64,000 bases of DNA from Actinostola sp. cb2023 (taxonomy: Eukaryota; Cnidaria; Anthozoa; Actiniaria; Actinostolidae). A model generated the notes under the pieces. It saw only the letters and a list, made by a program, of their open reading frames with translations, was not told the origin of the DNA and made no database searches. Positions within the stretch are counted from its first letter, which is position 1; each line of letters begins with the position of its first letter. The DNA is taken from positions 224,859 to 288,858 of the forward strand of contig JAUJYZ010000104.1 in NCBI GenBank assembly GCA_033675265.1, in the 5' to 3' direction. Positions 34,527-45,439 of this stretch are shown here, one piece after another. A program made the translations under genes and the position numbers.

Positions 34527-35191
34527 AAAGGCATTCCTACATCAGTGAAAAAAGCCTGGAAACTAGTACATATCCCACAAATCAATGCACGATTTGATAA
34601 CAACAAAATGGCGTACAAAAATAACCGAAGGAAGCGTTACTTTGCTCTTATTGTGCTCCTTGAAAATGATGTTTTGAGGCCCTTTAAAAATGGCAAGCGG
34701 TTCTTGTTGATCATCTCTTGAAGTGAGCTGTGTTTATCGACGAATGGAACCACTTTAGACTCGTTATTTAGAGCAGTTCTTAGGTGCAAATGTTTCACGA
34801 ATGAACACTAAACAGCAAACGAGCTACCCGAAAATTGGACTCGGCACACTTTTGAAGGTAGGAATTTACAAAGTTTAGCAATTATGGCCTATTCTAGATT
34901 CCATGGTGACCATGTATAGACGCTTAGGTGACTTATGAAACTACGAAAAGGAACCACTTTCTCGAAGTTGAATTCAATTGATTTTATTGTGAGAACGTTA
35001 CCTAATAACTATTAATTGTAATTCAAGCTACCCGAAGTTTGTAAAATAGCGACGTTGAAATAAAATCCAATATTTATCCAAAGTCCTCATACATTTACTG
35101 TAAATTGTAGTAGCCATTTTGTGATCGTTTTCGTGCAAAGTGAGCATGCGCGGCGGCCATCTTGTCCCATATTTCTGGTAACGTGAAGTTT

Positions 35192-35219
35192 GTCACGGAC
35201 GTTACGTCACGGACGTTAC
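35192..35219. promoter_or_regulatory. direct pair of the GTCACGGACGTTAC motif
   Basis: Two head-to-tail 14-mers lie between the start of the large transposase-like gene (34526) and the end of the Ulp1 gene (35422). They directly follow an inverted copy of GTTACCAGAAATATGGGACA. The role is inferred only from repetition. Confidence 0.6.
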
Positions 35220-35421
35220 ATTGTTGATTTGTAAAAAAAGGATGCAAACAACTGAAATTATCACTTTGCTATTGTACTGATTTTCATTTTCTCTTCTGTA
35301 CATTATATTCTTATCTTATCTTCCTTAAACAAAATCATTTTAAACAAGCAATATACATGTAGGCAATGTACTAAATGTATCACATTTTAGGACTTTTGAA
35401 CATTGATTGGCATATAACTTT

Positions 35422-38400
35422 TTAAGCCTTTTTCTGTTTTCCAATGGCCTTGAAAACTTTCTCTACTGCTTTCTGCTCTGGTATCATAAATGGACCACTG
35501 ATGAAGTTTGGAACAGTAACAGGGCCATAAAAAATATTTGATACATGAACTTGGTCAATATCATCACGTCTCGGCCAGCGAAAGGTGCTGGCTCCAATGC
35601 TGTGGAGGAACTTTAAGTCAACTACATCTGTGGTGGTGTTTAGAACTCTGCCAACATAAAAGTTCTTTACATATGCAACGGCATAGTCTTCTCCATGTTG
35701 AATAGGCTTGGGTGGAAGTGGTGAAAGTGATTTCTGGTGCAGTTCTTGAATCATCAGTTGTCTGTAGGCAGGAATATGTTGTTGAGTGACCATGGAACAT
35801 CTGGTAGCCAAACATCTAGCATATAGGCAAGTGAAAATACCACAATCAAAGCCATTTTCCTGTTGAGGAATTTCACAGGGCTTGTTAGCATAGAATGACC
35901 AGTTTTTGATGTCAACTGACTGGTCTGCCAACTGGAGAAATGATATCATCTTTTCTACTCTTCTGGTTGCGCATGGTTTCACATGTGGTCCCACAGGCAG
36001 CCCAACCATTGCTTTTGAGGCTATTAAATAATTCAAAAAATGATAATTGCGTCTTTTTTTGATGGGTTCCCTGTGGTAAAGCGAGCGCGCGCGCAATACA
36101 TATGTTGGGTTCCCTGTGCTGAGTAATGTCCTATGTTGGGCTTCCTGTGCCTCCTGCGGGATGCGCCCGCAGCAAATGTGTATATTGAAACAAGGTATGA
36201 AACTCCATCACGTGACAAATACGTTTTTGACCCTAATTTTGTCAATGTGATGTGAAAATTCAATTTTTCTTCGAATAACTAAACTTTACCGTATTCTCGA
36301 AGCACATTGTAAGTGTCAGTCGTCTAACTTCAACGTACGCTGAGAAACTAATTTTTGAAATTTTGAGCGTCGTGGCCCGATGTGCGCCGCGTTTCGTTGG
36401 TGCACTTTTCCGTGAGGCAGTCGGATTTTACCTTCGAGAGGACATCGGCAAGCGCTCGGCAAATCTGAATTGTGCTCTTTTTGCAAGTTTTAATATTTAT
36501 ATTTTCACTAAACATAAGTCAAAACATTTACAATATACTTTATTTGTTTTCTGTTTTGACTTTTATATAGTATTTGTATTGTGTTTTGATTTTTATCGAT
36601 TAAAATGCTTTAAAATTGAGGCATTGTGTTTTATAAATGCAGAATAGTTTCCATATTTAGTACTGCACAACACATTTTTGCTATCAGTGCTAGTAAACAA
36701 AATGACAAACAAACGTATTTATTTCAACAATCAGTTAAAATAAGTTTACTAGCTTTTTACACACTGTTTTGCCGTTCTTTCTGTACAATTCATTCACTAT
36801 ATTGATCAGTATTACTATGGATATTGTTTTGTATATAAAAATACAAAATTAATAAATTTTATGCCTGTCACCACAATCGACGAAGTTGTGAATGAATAAC
36901 AAACATCGGAGTGCGATATTAAAAGCTTACTTACGTTCTTCCGTGAACCATATTTAAAATTACTCTGTGTTCTCTCAGATGATGATAGTATTTGCTAAAT
37001 GAGTTGTACTATGTCAATGACAATAAAGAACAACTGTTAATATTTTAGTTCACGGCTGCTTCATGAGTCCATCGCCATTCATCATGCCGGACTCCTTCGA
37101 TGTAAGTAAATTAATTTGAGTTCGTCTCAAGGTTTATACTGTGTTGGCGTTCCGGCTTGTGTTGTAAGAGGTACTGTAAGAAAGCACAAAATAACATAGA
37201 TGAGAGAGTCATAATGTTCAAACAGATAAAGTACTAGGTTCTTTTTTGAACTTGATTGAAGTGTACAATGTGTGTGTAAGTCTTTAATATTTCAATGACA
37301 ACTGTACACATGTACAAGTGAAATAGCTCGGTCATAAGCTTAATTTATGAAAAATAACTGAAGCAGCCCTTCTGCCATAGTATAGGCAAGTCCTTTCATG
37401 TCTTTTATTAGAGAACAGTTAGAGCAAAAACTACTAAAACCTCAAGAAAATAATTCAGAAAATATATTTAGTTCAGCTTAGTTTTCGATTCAACCAAACT
37501 GTCGTGTGTCGAGCACAACATACAATTCTCCACCATTCAAAATGAAAAAGGACTACTTTAAAACCGTCAAATTTCATCTAAAGCTACTTAAAGTTGACAT
37601 GAATTGTGAACTTCTAAACTTACCATGGATAAGGAAAAGAATCCAAACGCTTACACCGAAAAAATCATGTTTTGCTTCATCAACATCTCCGCCATTTTTC
37701 AAAACTTCAGCGACTTCACCCTGGGTACCCCCCACGGGCCTGTAGCGTACGACGACTTCGGCTCTTCGGTTCACGGAAAAGTGCACCAACGAAACGCGGC
37801 GCACATTAGGCCATCACGTGACTGGAGTTTCATACCTTGTATAAATATACACATTTGCTGCGGGCGCATCCCGCAGGAGGCACACAGGAAGCCCAACATA
37901 GAACATTACTCAGCACAGGGAACCCAACATATGTATTGCGCGCGCGCTCGCTTTACCATAGGGAACCCATCAAAAAAAGACGCAAATATCGTTTTTTGAA
38001 TTATTTAGTAGCCTCAAAAGCAATGGTTGGGCTGCCTGTGGTGGTCCTGGCAAACTATCTAGAACAATAATGCATCTTTCCTTTGGAAGCACTACTCCCA
38101 GGAACCAGTGTTTACTCTGGCCATTGTTGCAAGGAAAAAGTACTACATCTTGCTGAAGTAGGTTTCCTTTGCCTTGAAGAAGATCTTCTACCGGCTTGTT
38201 TCCAACTCCTCTTTCAAATTCTTCCCAGCGAAAAACCTCTATACAGAGGTTCTTTTCATTGCTTTCTGACTTGATCAATTTCAAGTAGGCATCAATGATG
38301 AAATTGGAAATCCACTTCTCCTCGTCACAAGCAGCATTCCCATTCAATTCTATAAGGTCATTTAGGTTGATCAATGGATAACCTCCAAGCTCAACCCCTC

Positions 38401-38716
38401 CACTCATAAGCAATTGTGCCAGCACTGTGGTACATGGATGCAGTTCAAATTCCTTGTATTGTTCATTTAGTAGTGCTTTGATGTTGTGTGGCAAACCTAA
38501 TTCAATTTGAATATCGATACCATCCTTTTTGCATTTCTTTTTAGTATCTTGGGAGGAGGTAGCACTTGAGGGAGCATCTGTATCAACATCATCACTGTAG
38601 GAACTGTCAATGTCATCATTATCATGACTGTTGTTCTCACTAATGACTGTACATTCACTCTGTATCAGAGACAGAGAAGTCACTGGAGAGATCTTCATAA
38701 TCATTGGACAGTTCAA
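35422..38716 (-). pseudogene. Ulp1-type SUMO-protease gene split by an insertion
   Basis: The upstream part (38716-38048) has an acidic leader (SSYSDDVDTDAPSS) and then the protease: KWISNFIIDAYLKLI, LFPCNNGQSKHWFLGVVLP with the catalytic His, and IIVLDSLPG with the catalytic Asp. The downstream part (35991-35422) carries QQENGFDCGIFTCLYARCL with the oxyanion Gln and catalytic Cys, then an unassigned tail (ADTIDQVHVSN-like, KAVEKVFKAIG). A 2049-bp element with a 7-bp duplication separates the Asp from the Cys; without it the frame is continuous. C48 proteases cleave SUMO-like modifiers and are common passengers of large DNA transposons. The ORF start overlaps the end of the DDE-like gene by 62 bp in another frame, so the two may share a transcript. 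Confidence 0.82.
35992..38040. mobile_element. 2-kb non-autonomous element with long inverted ends, inserted in the Ulp1 gene
   Basis: It starts CACAGGCAGCCCAACCATTG and ends with its complement. GTGGTCC flanks both sides (35985-35991, 38041-38047). Arms exceed 200 bp, running through GGTTCCCTGTG, GCGAGCGCGCGCGCAATACA and GGATGCGCCCGCAGCAAATG. After a ~140-bp insertion in the left arm they continue through GTGCGCCGCGTTTCGTTGGT. The interior is AT-rich with no transposase. The 7-bp duplication boundary is ambiguous by one or two bases because the TIR ends in GTG. Confidence 0.88.
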
Positions 38717-39770
38717 CTGTATTTGTTGAAGGCTGACTTGAGTAAAGACTGCAGTGGATTTGACCTTTCTGTGCTGGTTCTATGCAGTGGATCCTTTTGA
38801 TCCCTCGAATGGGTTTTGCCTGTTTGAAGCATTCATCAAGTGCTAAACGTCTACTGGATTGAAGTATGTCTTTTTTCAGACATAGTGTAATTGTGATGGA
38901 CTTACAGTACTGCATAGCAGTTTTTGCAAATGCTTCAGCACTAACAACATTTGGTACCTTTCTGGTTGACACTGCATTCCACACAACTCTCTTCACAGTT
39001 CCACCTAAGCCATCAACGACACCCTTTCCATGAGAGGTAGCAAAGAAATGCCACTTGATTTGTAATCCATTCCTCTGAAGGGTACTGTAAAAGTTGACCA
39101 TATATTTATTCTTGAATTGGGAGCTGGGCCCATCTGAAAATATATCAACAGCTTTAACTTTTGGATAACTTTTTCTGACAAAAGTGTTCACTATAGTGTC
39201 CATAAACACAGCAATTGATTGTTTGTCGTGACTATGGTCATCACTAACAATTACATGTGAATTGCAGGTACTTTTGTTGGCTGAATCTTTAACCCAAATG
39301 GCCACAGTAAACAGTGTTATTTGCTCTTGACTCCAGTGTGCTGCCTGAATCTCATCTTGGTATTTACAAGTGTAGTTTTCAGCAAAATCTACCTGAACAA
39401 CAGCTTCATCTGGTTTCATCTGAGAAATGCGGCCTTCAAAAAATGCAGCTTGCTTCCTCTTTATAAAGACATGCTCCAAGAAAAAGGGGATTTTCTCTTC
39501 AAGAGAGTTTAATGCTTCCTCAACAGTTCCTTCTTTCAGAACTTTTACCATCTTCATCACATGCTTGACCTTCCCTTCTTTTGACTCAAATGGCTGGGAT
39601 ACTCTTTCCCACTGACTCCACTGTATATCTTCATCAAGAGAAGCATCTCTTTTAATATCGTCAATCCATTTGGGGCATTTATGACATTTACCCATCATGC
39701 ACTCTTCATTGCTGCTGTCACATACCAGGTTGTCTGGAAATGATCGTGAATATGTAGGGAAACTTGACAT
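38655..39770 (-). CDS. DDE-like transposase candidate with SDGPSSQFKNKYM motif
   Basis: A single ORF of 371 residues. An N-terminal CxxC pair (CMMGKCHKCPKW) suggests zinc binding. The core reads VVQVDFAENYTCKYQDEIQ, then TLFTVAIWV, VIVSDDHSHDKQSIAVF, VDIFSDGPSSQFKNKY and WHFFATSHGKGVVDGLGG. The Asp in QVDFAENY, the Asp in FSDGPSS and the Asp/Glu following HGKGVVDG have the order of an RNase-H-fold DDE/D transposase. I recall this core from many repetitive ORFs in cnidarians, sponges and molluscs, but not a secure superfamily name. It is the gene nearest the right end of the 10.6-kb element and appears intact, so it is a good candidate for the mobilising enzyme. Confidence 0.7.
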   Translation of the reverse strand: MSSFPTYSRSFPDNLVCDSSNEECMMGKCHKCPKWIDDIKRDASLDEDIQWSQWERVSQPFESKEGKVKHVMKMVKVLKEGTVEEALNSLEEKIPFFLEHVFIKRKQAAFFEGRISQMKPDEAVVQVDFAENYTCKYQDEIQAAHWSQEQITLFTVAIWVKDSANKSTCNSHVIVSDDHSHDKQSIAVFMDTIVNTFVRKSYPKVKAVDIFSDGPSSQFKNKYMVNFYSTLQRNGLQIKWHFFATSHGKGVVDGLGGTVKRVVWNAVSTRKVPNVVSAEAFAKTAMQYCKSITITLCLKKDILQSSRRLALDECFKQAKPIRGIKRIHCIEPAQKGQIHCSLYSSQPSTNTVELSNDYEDLSSDFSVSDTE

Positions 39771-39943
39771 TTCTTTGCATTTGCTCTAGCAAAGGAATGA
39801 ATTTACTATGTCAGCAGTTTCTGTACAGAGCATGCTCAGTAACAAGCCCAATGAGCATGCTCACTACAAAAAGACTGCTGGGCCATTTGAAAATACCCAG
39901 AAATGCATTAAAAACAGGCTAATAAAGTTGTGAATCATACAGT

Positions 39944-39978
39944 GTAACGTCCGTGACATTGATTGTAACGTCCGTGAC
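39944..39978. promoter_or_regulatory. direct pair of the GTAACGTCCGTGAC motif
   Basis: Copies at 39944 and 39964-39978, 20 bp apart (about two helical turns), upstream of the DDE-like gene start (39770). Further copies follow at 40160 (one mismatch) and 40337, the last directly adjacent to the right inverted end. Confidence 0.65.
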
Positions 39979-40934
39979 GAAGTTGTTTCAAGTATCCACA
40001 ACAATTGACAGTGAGAATGTTAATTAAACCAACACTGTTAGTTAACATAACCACTACACAGTAGAGTTTTGTATAGGTCTCTAGCAAAAACTTTGGCAGT
40101 TCACATGAATTATCATTTAAAGTTAATGCACCAGATAACGTGGTTGTTTTTGGGTGCATGTAACATCCGTGACGGATATTTTCTTAGTGTATCTCTGTAT
40201 TGAGAAGGGCAAACTTGGAAACTGAATAATCTAGGAAACATTTTAATCAATATAAGGATATACACTAATAATAAATTGTGAAAATATTTTTAAACTTTCT
40301 GAATGTGAGTTTAAATGTTTCTGCCACTGCCTGAATGTAACGTCCGTGACGGTGGAATTGCCCATATACTATATACTCAGTTGACATTTGATGGATGGTA
40401 TTGATTTGCTGTCACTTAAGTGCCCCTTGATCCACCAAGCTAATTATTCTCATCAGTTGCATTCATACAGTGTTTCGATCCCCTGTCTCTGTTTGTTTCC
40501 ATCTTTTGTCGTAAACAATTACTGGACCCTTCGATATTCAATCACAATGACTCTGTGTTCCGCTCTGTAAAATAAAATAAAAAATGTTATGTGACAATTT
40601 CTGAATCCTATTTTAGATTACCATCTCTTAGATTACCATTTAGATTACCTATTTTAGATTGTCTGACACACATTTGACGTCATAAAAAGTTCAAAACTCA
40701 AGTGGAATCACGAGCGTGCAAAGTGTTGGACATTGTATGGTGTCAAGTGTGTGTCAATGCAATGTGTTTTTTTTACAATAACAAACTTGATCTTCGCGAC
40801 GTAAAGACAACATTGCAAAGTCACAATCCATGTGAGAATGTGCTTCAAAGTGGACTACGTACAAAAGTCTTAATCACATAAGAAATGTATGTCAGTCTGT
40901 ATTGTGAATAGATATAGAAAAGACTCCTGGTCCT

Positions 40935-41155
40935 ACTGTACCTGTTGATCCAAACAAAACAATAATGGCACCTTATACTCAAGGAGTTCAACCATCAGCA
41001 ATACATTGATTGCCTTAATTCTATGCTTTACAGTTGTACTATTGATATTGTTCTTGGAGATTTTAACATTGATTACTTTAATAAAAATGATATTACACCA
41101 CTGAAAGATTTGAGGAATACCTTAGATGTAATAGGTTTAGATGTAATAATATATA
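40935..41155 (+). pseudogene. fragment of a LINE apurinic endonuclease domain
   Basis: A short frame reads DIVLGDFNIDYFNKND followed by LKDLRNTLDVIG. LGDFNID is the conserved endonuclease motif before the polymerase of non-LTR retrotransposons. Preceding codons are in broken frames. No reverse transcriptase follows. Confidence 0.55.
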
Positions 41156-41485
41156 ATAAATGCTACAAATGCTACATGTATAGTAGACCTCCACTATCTT
41201 AATTTATTCTTGAAATTTAACTGGCCGTCTCTTTAAGGACTAGCTTTCAGTCGTTTTCGCTTCTAAAATAAATCTCTCCCAAACTCTAGCTAATAAAAGA
41301 CTTTATTACACAACTTGTAATCTTACAGTACAAATACGAGTTCAAATATGACAGCGTATTACACGTTTTAGAATTCGGACACATCAATTTTGGGCGCACT
41401 CTCAGTTTGTTTCTTGTTTTGTCCGGTCGCAAATAAAAAGAAAGAGGAAAAGACGTTTTTTTGTTGTTGTCGTATAATAAACAAT

Positions 41486-41622
41486 TTATTACACGGGTAG
41501 TTGTGTAATACGGCTGGATATTTTTACTCGTCTGTTTGTATTTTGACTTGCCTACGGCTTGTCAAAATACGGCACGACTCGTGAAAATATCCAGCCGTAT
41601 TACACAACTACCCATGTAATAA
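41486..41622. repeat. 137-bp foldback palindrome
   Basis: The arms TTATTACACGGGTAGTTGTG plus TAATACGGCTGGATATTTT are inverted at the right end. The centre contains a smaller pair around TTTTGACTTGCCTACGGCTTG. It may be a tiny MITE. Confidence 0.85.
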
Positions 41623-42763
41623 CCTCTATATATCAAGGTTATTACTCAAACGGGTTTGGTTTGCTTCAAAATATTTTTTATTATTTTTTATTTTTTATTT
41701 TTAATGATTTCCGTCTGAGAGCTGGTCAAGAGGTCAAATTTGCATGAAATTATACACTTCTTTACGGAGCTGTACAAATTTCATCTTGCATTATCCAGCG
41801 AAACTTTTTATATCATGCTGTAGATAAATGTATTTAGTTTGTCTAGAGGTAAAGCGTTATTCAATCGGTTCAGCCGTTTATGAGAAAATTAGTTGATAAT
41901 TAACCCCACTAAGATCTAACTGAACGGCGGCTCAAAATTACCCAACTTTACTCGATAATTTTGCAAAAGTGGCACCTCGCTGGATTCTCTCATCGACACA
42001 GTCGGATTGAACATCCTTTCAATTACACAAATCTGTAAAAAGCTGTGTACGTTTTGGATATTTCAAAAGTTAGGACAATTTCAGTTGGTGCATGTTAGAC
42101 TATTTACGAATTTTAATTAGGTGCAATATCTTATCCATATGAAGTTGAAAATAGCTTATCTCCTTCCTAAATCGCTCATATTTCCCATTTTACCCATGCT
42201 TGACTTCATTCCAGGTCAACAATACTTTAGCATTTCGGAACAGGCCAACCAATTCGATATAACTTCAAACTGACGGCAAAGTACTGAGCTCGGCGCTAGA
42301 TGAGCCAGCTAGAGCTTCACTCTTAAGACAACAATTTTCCATTCTGAGATCAGCAACGTTAACAGGGTAAACTATACAGTCACACTATTGTCACGCAATG
42401 CTTGGGATTTCTGGTTATTGCTCCCAAAGAGGTCCGCTCACAATAGAGCGCATAATTAACAAATTGCTTGAAAAGGTGTGGAAGGAAAGTGTTTTGTGGG
42501 GACGGTGCGAGGGGAAAATAAAACTATTAGAGTGCAATGATGATATCGATACTTATCGATGGCCACTAGCTAAGAGCTAATTGGATCAATACTGAGAGGT
42601 ACTGGAATGCGTGATATCACGTGCACTATGACACAACAAGAAATGTCAAAAAAACTAGCAATAGTATCCTATTTTCACCAGTCTCACCTGTACTCCTTTG
42701 AGCTGTGGAGATCTGGCGACCACACACTGAGGTGATGCCTTCGAACACAAGGACCTGTCCGGA

Positions 42764-42823
42764 ATACCCACACTAAATACCCACACTAAATACCCACACT
42801 AAATACCCACACTAAATACCCCA
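42764..42823. repeat. 13-bp tandem repeat, four copies plus a partial one
   Basis: ATACCCACACTAA is repeated exactly four times and then continues as ATACCCCAAAACTAA. Confidence 0.95.
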
Positions 42824-43074
42824 AAACTAAAAGAGCGCCCAAAAGGTTCCAAAAGCTTAAGTGACCCCAGAGTAAAAGACCCAAACTAAAGAGACTACAC
42901 CACAGCGGCGGCAAATAGAACCACACTTTTTAATATTTGATGTAAGGACTCATCAGAATGCATGAACATAGGCTTTCTCTCGGCCCTCAAAATGGCTCGA
43001 AAAATGCATATCAGCGGACATCACGTGGGAGGCAGCCTTGGACTGGAAAATCAGATATGAAATCCTGCAAGACA

Positions 43075-44173
43075 TTATACTGGGCGTAAGCGGGCAGCTT
43101 CATTAACCTCCGGTCGGTCTTGAGCGAGAAGGTCTGATGGAACCCCAGCTTGAAGAACGCTGGCCAGCTTCATATAAGACGAGGCTGTAGTGGGACTGGA
43201 CCATCCAATGTGAGACATAACATCTCCCAACGTAGAACCAGCAAAGGTCAAGGAGAGGGCACAGCCCGCCCGGAAACTGTGGAGAGTTTCGCCGTTGTCA
43301 ATGCTGGCCCCGCGGAGATACAGTTTTAACCTCGCCTCGGCCGCCGGGCTCGAAAAGGGTCGGTCCACAACGTTCCCGTTAGGATTCGCAGGTCGGAACA
43401 GATAGCCTCTGGATAGCTTGATTCCCATCTCCCGGGAGGTTGCCACGTATGACTCAATAGCTTTAACAAGGCACAGAGAAGGATTGGGATGGCGGGGCAT
43501 GCCAAACAAGTTAGAACCCCCGTCTCGTAATGTGTTCCCCCATATATGATTAAACAAAAGACCACTGTCGTCAGGAAAGCGAGCGAGCGATCTCGGCAGT
43601 TTTTAGCTGCCCCAAGTCACCGGCACGATCTCCAGAGTAGAACAGAGCTCGGAAGTACGCCTGCTCACGGGAGATAACAAAGCGTTCGGAGGCGGGAAGA
43701 TTCAAAGGGGTCAACTTCTTGTCCAAGTGCCGAGACAGGAGGAGGAGTTTATTCGCAAAGAAAGATATAGCCTGCTTGGGGGTTACTCTAGCCTGCAATT
43801 GCTTCGCTGTTACCTGTTTCAGGTATTGCTTAACCAAATCATCTGCAGCCGGGTTACCAAGAAGGAGAGTGCGATTCCAGTCTCCCTAGCGACCCACTTC
43901 AGAGAAAATCGAGATCAACTTTCCTATATAGGAGTCCACCGTGGAATAGGCTAATCGGCGCGGGCATCCGCACAGGAAGACCCCATGATGGCCAATAAAG
44001 GGACAACCATTATGATGGGGCTGGGTTTTTCCCTTTGAGTCCTTGAAGACAAGAAAACGACATATATCTAGCGGGACAGCATCAAAAAGCGTCTTTTTAC
44101 CCGGCAGGGCACAAAGGAAACCCATTACTCGAAGAACAAATACTGTTACATGTGGTGACCGCTCCTCCTCCAT
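43075..44173 (-). pseudogene. tyrosine recombinase of a Crypton/DIRS-type element, broken
   Basis: The minus-strand frame starts MEEERSPHVTVFVLRVMG. An N-terminal SAM-like region (LAYSTVDSYIGKL, YLKQVTAKQLQARVTPKQ) leads to the catalytic domain. FYSGDRAGDLGQLKT carries the first Arg, LHSFRAG the His-x-x-Arg, SHIGW the second His/Trp, and SSYMKLA the nucleophile Tyr, so the R-H-R-H/W-Y set is complete. Two lesions are visible: an in-frame TAG at 43886-43888, and a frameshift at ~43572 where CGCT appears as an extra 4-base duplication (GATCGCTCGCTCGCTTTCC). Such recombinases insert circular DNA without target duplication. The family is abundant in corals and other marine invertebrates. A Crypton is more likely than DIRS because no reverse transcriptase is near. 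Confidence 0.78.
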
Positions 44174-44184
44174 TGCTACACCAA

Positions 44185-44480
44185 ATCTTTAGAAGTGCCC
44201 TGCCATCTTACATGAAAGAAAAACATTGATAATCTTAAGAAAGACTTAAGACATGGTTATTTAGAGAATTTTACTCATGATTTATCCATTTTTATCATTT
44301 TACATATTCCTATATTTAGATTTTTTCACCCAGTATTAGATAATTTTATTGTATTAATTTAGTTATTTTACTGTTTCAGGCATATATATTTTATAATTTT
44401 AGTTAGTTTTTTATTTATATTCTTATTTTACATTTTAAAATTGTAAAGAGCCATAGGAGTACAAAGTATATTTCTGGAAG
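44185..44480 (+). repeat. probable 3' end of a non-LTR retrotransposon
   Basis: A short frame reads QIFRSALPSYMKEKH before a stop, the kind of C-terminal phrase seen at the end of CR1/Jockey/RTE-type polymerases. AT-rich trailer sequence follows to about 44480. It starts at the 5' edge of the recombinase pseudogene, on the other strand. Confidence 0.35.
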
Positions 44481-45420
44481 CTTGCGAGGCTTTATGTACG
44501 ATTATCTTGATTGTTTTCCAGTCTTGTGCCGTTCAAATCTTGCCAAAAGTCAATTTTCTGAGGCACAATCTAAAATGACCGCGTGAAACCTGGGTTCTTA
44601 ACTGCTCATAAATTGTTAATTAGAAAGAGTTTCGGTGGGCACCCCTTCTAATATTGATCATATATGCACAGGGAGTTCTAACTTGATATTTGTGGCCATT
44701 TAGAAGCTCGTAAGATCGATCAGTAATCAAACTCGCCCTCATGCTTGATATTTGTCTGATTTGTGGCCATTTAGAAGCTCTCAAAGTCTGTATACATATC
44801 GCTCGTACCGATCGATCAGTTTGTATCACTCTGTGTAACCACGTCCTGTGGAATCAAACTCGCCCTCAGGCTTCCCGCGGTCAGGAGCGTTACCGGCCCA
44901 GACGCCACCGCAGGTGAGAGGAGAAGAAAAGCTAAAGGGAGGAAAGCAAAGTCACGTGATGGTGTGATGATCACCGTAAGTTACATGGAACGGAAGTAAC
45001 TTTACAGATAATCCAATTATGGAAACATTTCATGTTTCAAAACAGTTCAAAGTTCAATACATTTTAATGTATTTGTTAAATGTCCGTTTATTTGAGAGTA
45101 CCATATAGACGTACTGCAAAACAGCCCCTACTTCTTCGCGAAACTCAGTCGAGAAGAGGTGAAGTTCGATCGAGTCATTGGGGCCGCGTGACAAAGATAA
45201 GGAAGATAAGGAAGACTTATTGTCGATCCTCTACTGTACATACTGGGATATTAAACATTGGCCGACCAGTAAAGTATATTTTCGGCCCTATGTTGTCCGC
45301 ATAAGCGAGTCAGGCGGGAAATCTGTTTGGATATTTACAAGACCAACGATCCCAGGACGCTAGGACATCAAAACTTATTGTTCTATATTGTCAATCATCT
45401 GTGCAAAATGGGGAGGATGG
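44481..45420. other. stretch without a supported gene, with a local duplication
   Basis: TTGTGGCCATTTAGAAGCTC occurs at about 44690 and 44760, and ATCAAACTCGCCCTCA at about 44726 and 44853, indicating overlapping duplications of ~70 and ~125 bp. No gene is seen. Confidence 0.5.
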
Positions 45421-45439
45421 TGCACTAAGGGTATTTTTG

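Larger units (their letters stand above)
29776..40364. mobile_element. 10.6-kb multi-gene DNA transposon with chromodomain, Ulp1 and two transposase-like genes
   Basis: TGGGCAATTCCAC at 29776 is inverted at 40352-40364, and TATA flanks both sides (29772-29775, 40365-40368), consistent with a 4-bp target duplication. Inside are a chromodomain gene (+), a large transposase-like gene (-), a Ulp1 protease gene (-) and a DDE-like gene (-). GTAACGTCCGTGAC or its complement occurs eight times, at 30125-30152 (pair), 35192-35219 (pair), 39944-39978 (pair), 40160 (one change) and 40337, and I saw it nowhere else in the window. Such repeated subterminal motifs usually bind the transposase. A second inverted pair (GTTACCAGAAATATGGGACA at ~30299 and ~35165) brackets the chromodomain and large transposase genes, so two elements may be nested. 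A 4-bp duplication fits Sola-type elements, but the superfamily is not established. Confidence 0.6.
40365..43074. other. gene-poor stretch with LINE scraps and small repeats
   Basis: It contains the endonuclease fragment at 40935-41155, a 137-bp palindrome at 41486-41622 and a 13-bp tandem repeat at 42764-42815. No intact gene was found; short ORFs lack support. Confidence 0.4.

Noticed and set aside
36033..36263. Minus-strand ORF upstream of the Ulp1 C-terminal half
   Set aside because: It is inverted-arm sequence of the inserted element; the real protease frame is entered only at 35991.
37506..38070. ORFs inside the 2-kb insertion in the Ulp1 gene
   Set aside because: They read across the inverted arms, overlap on both strands and show no transposase motif.
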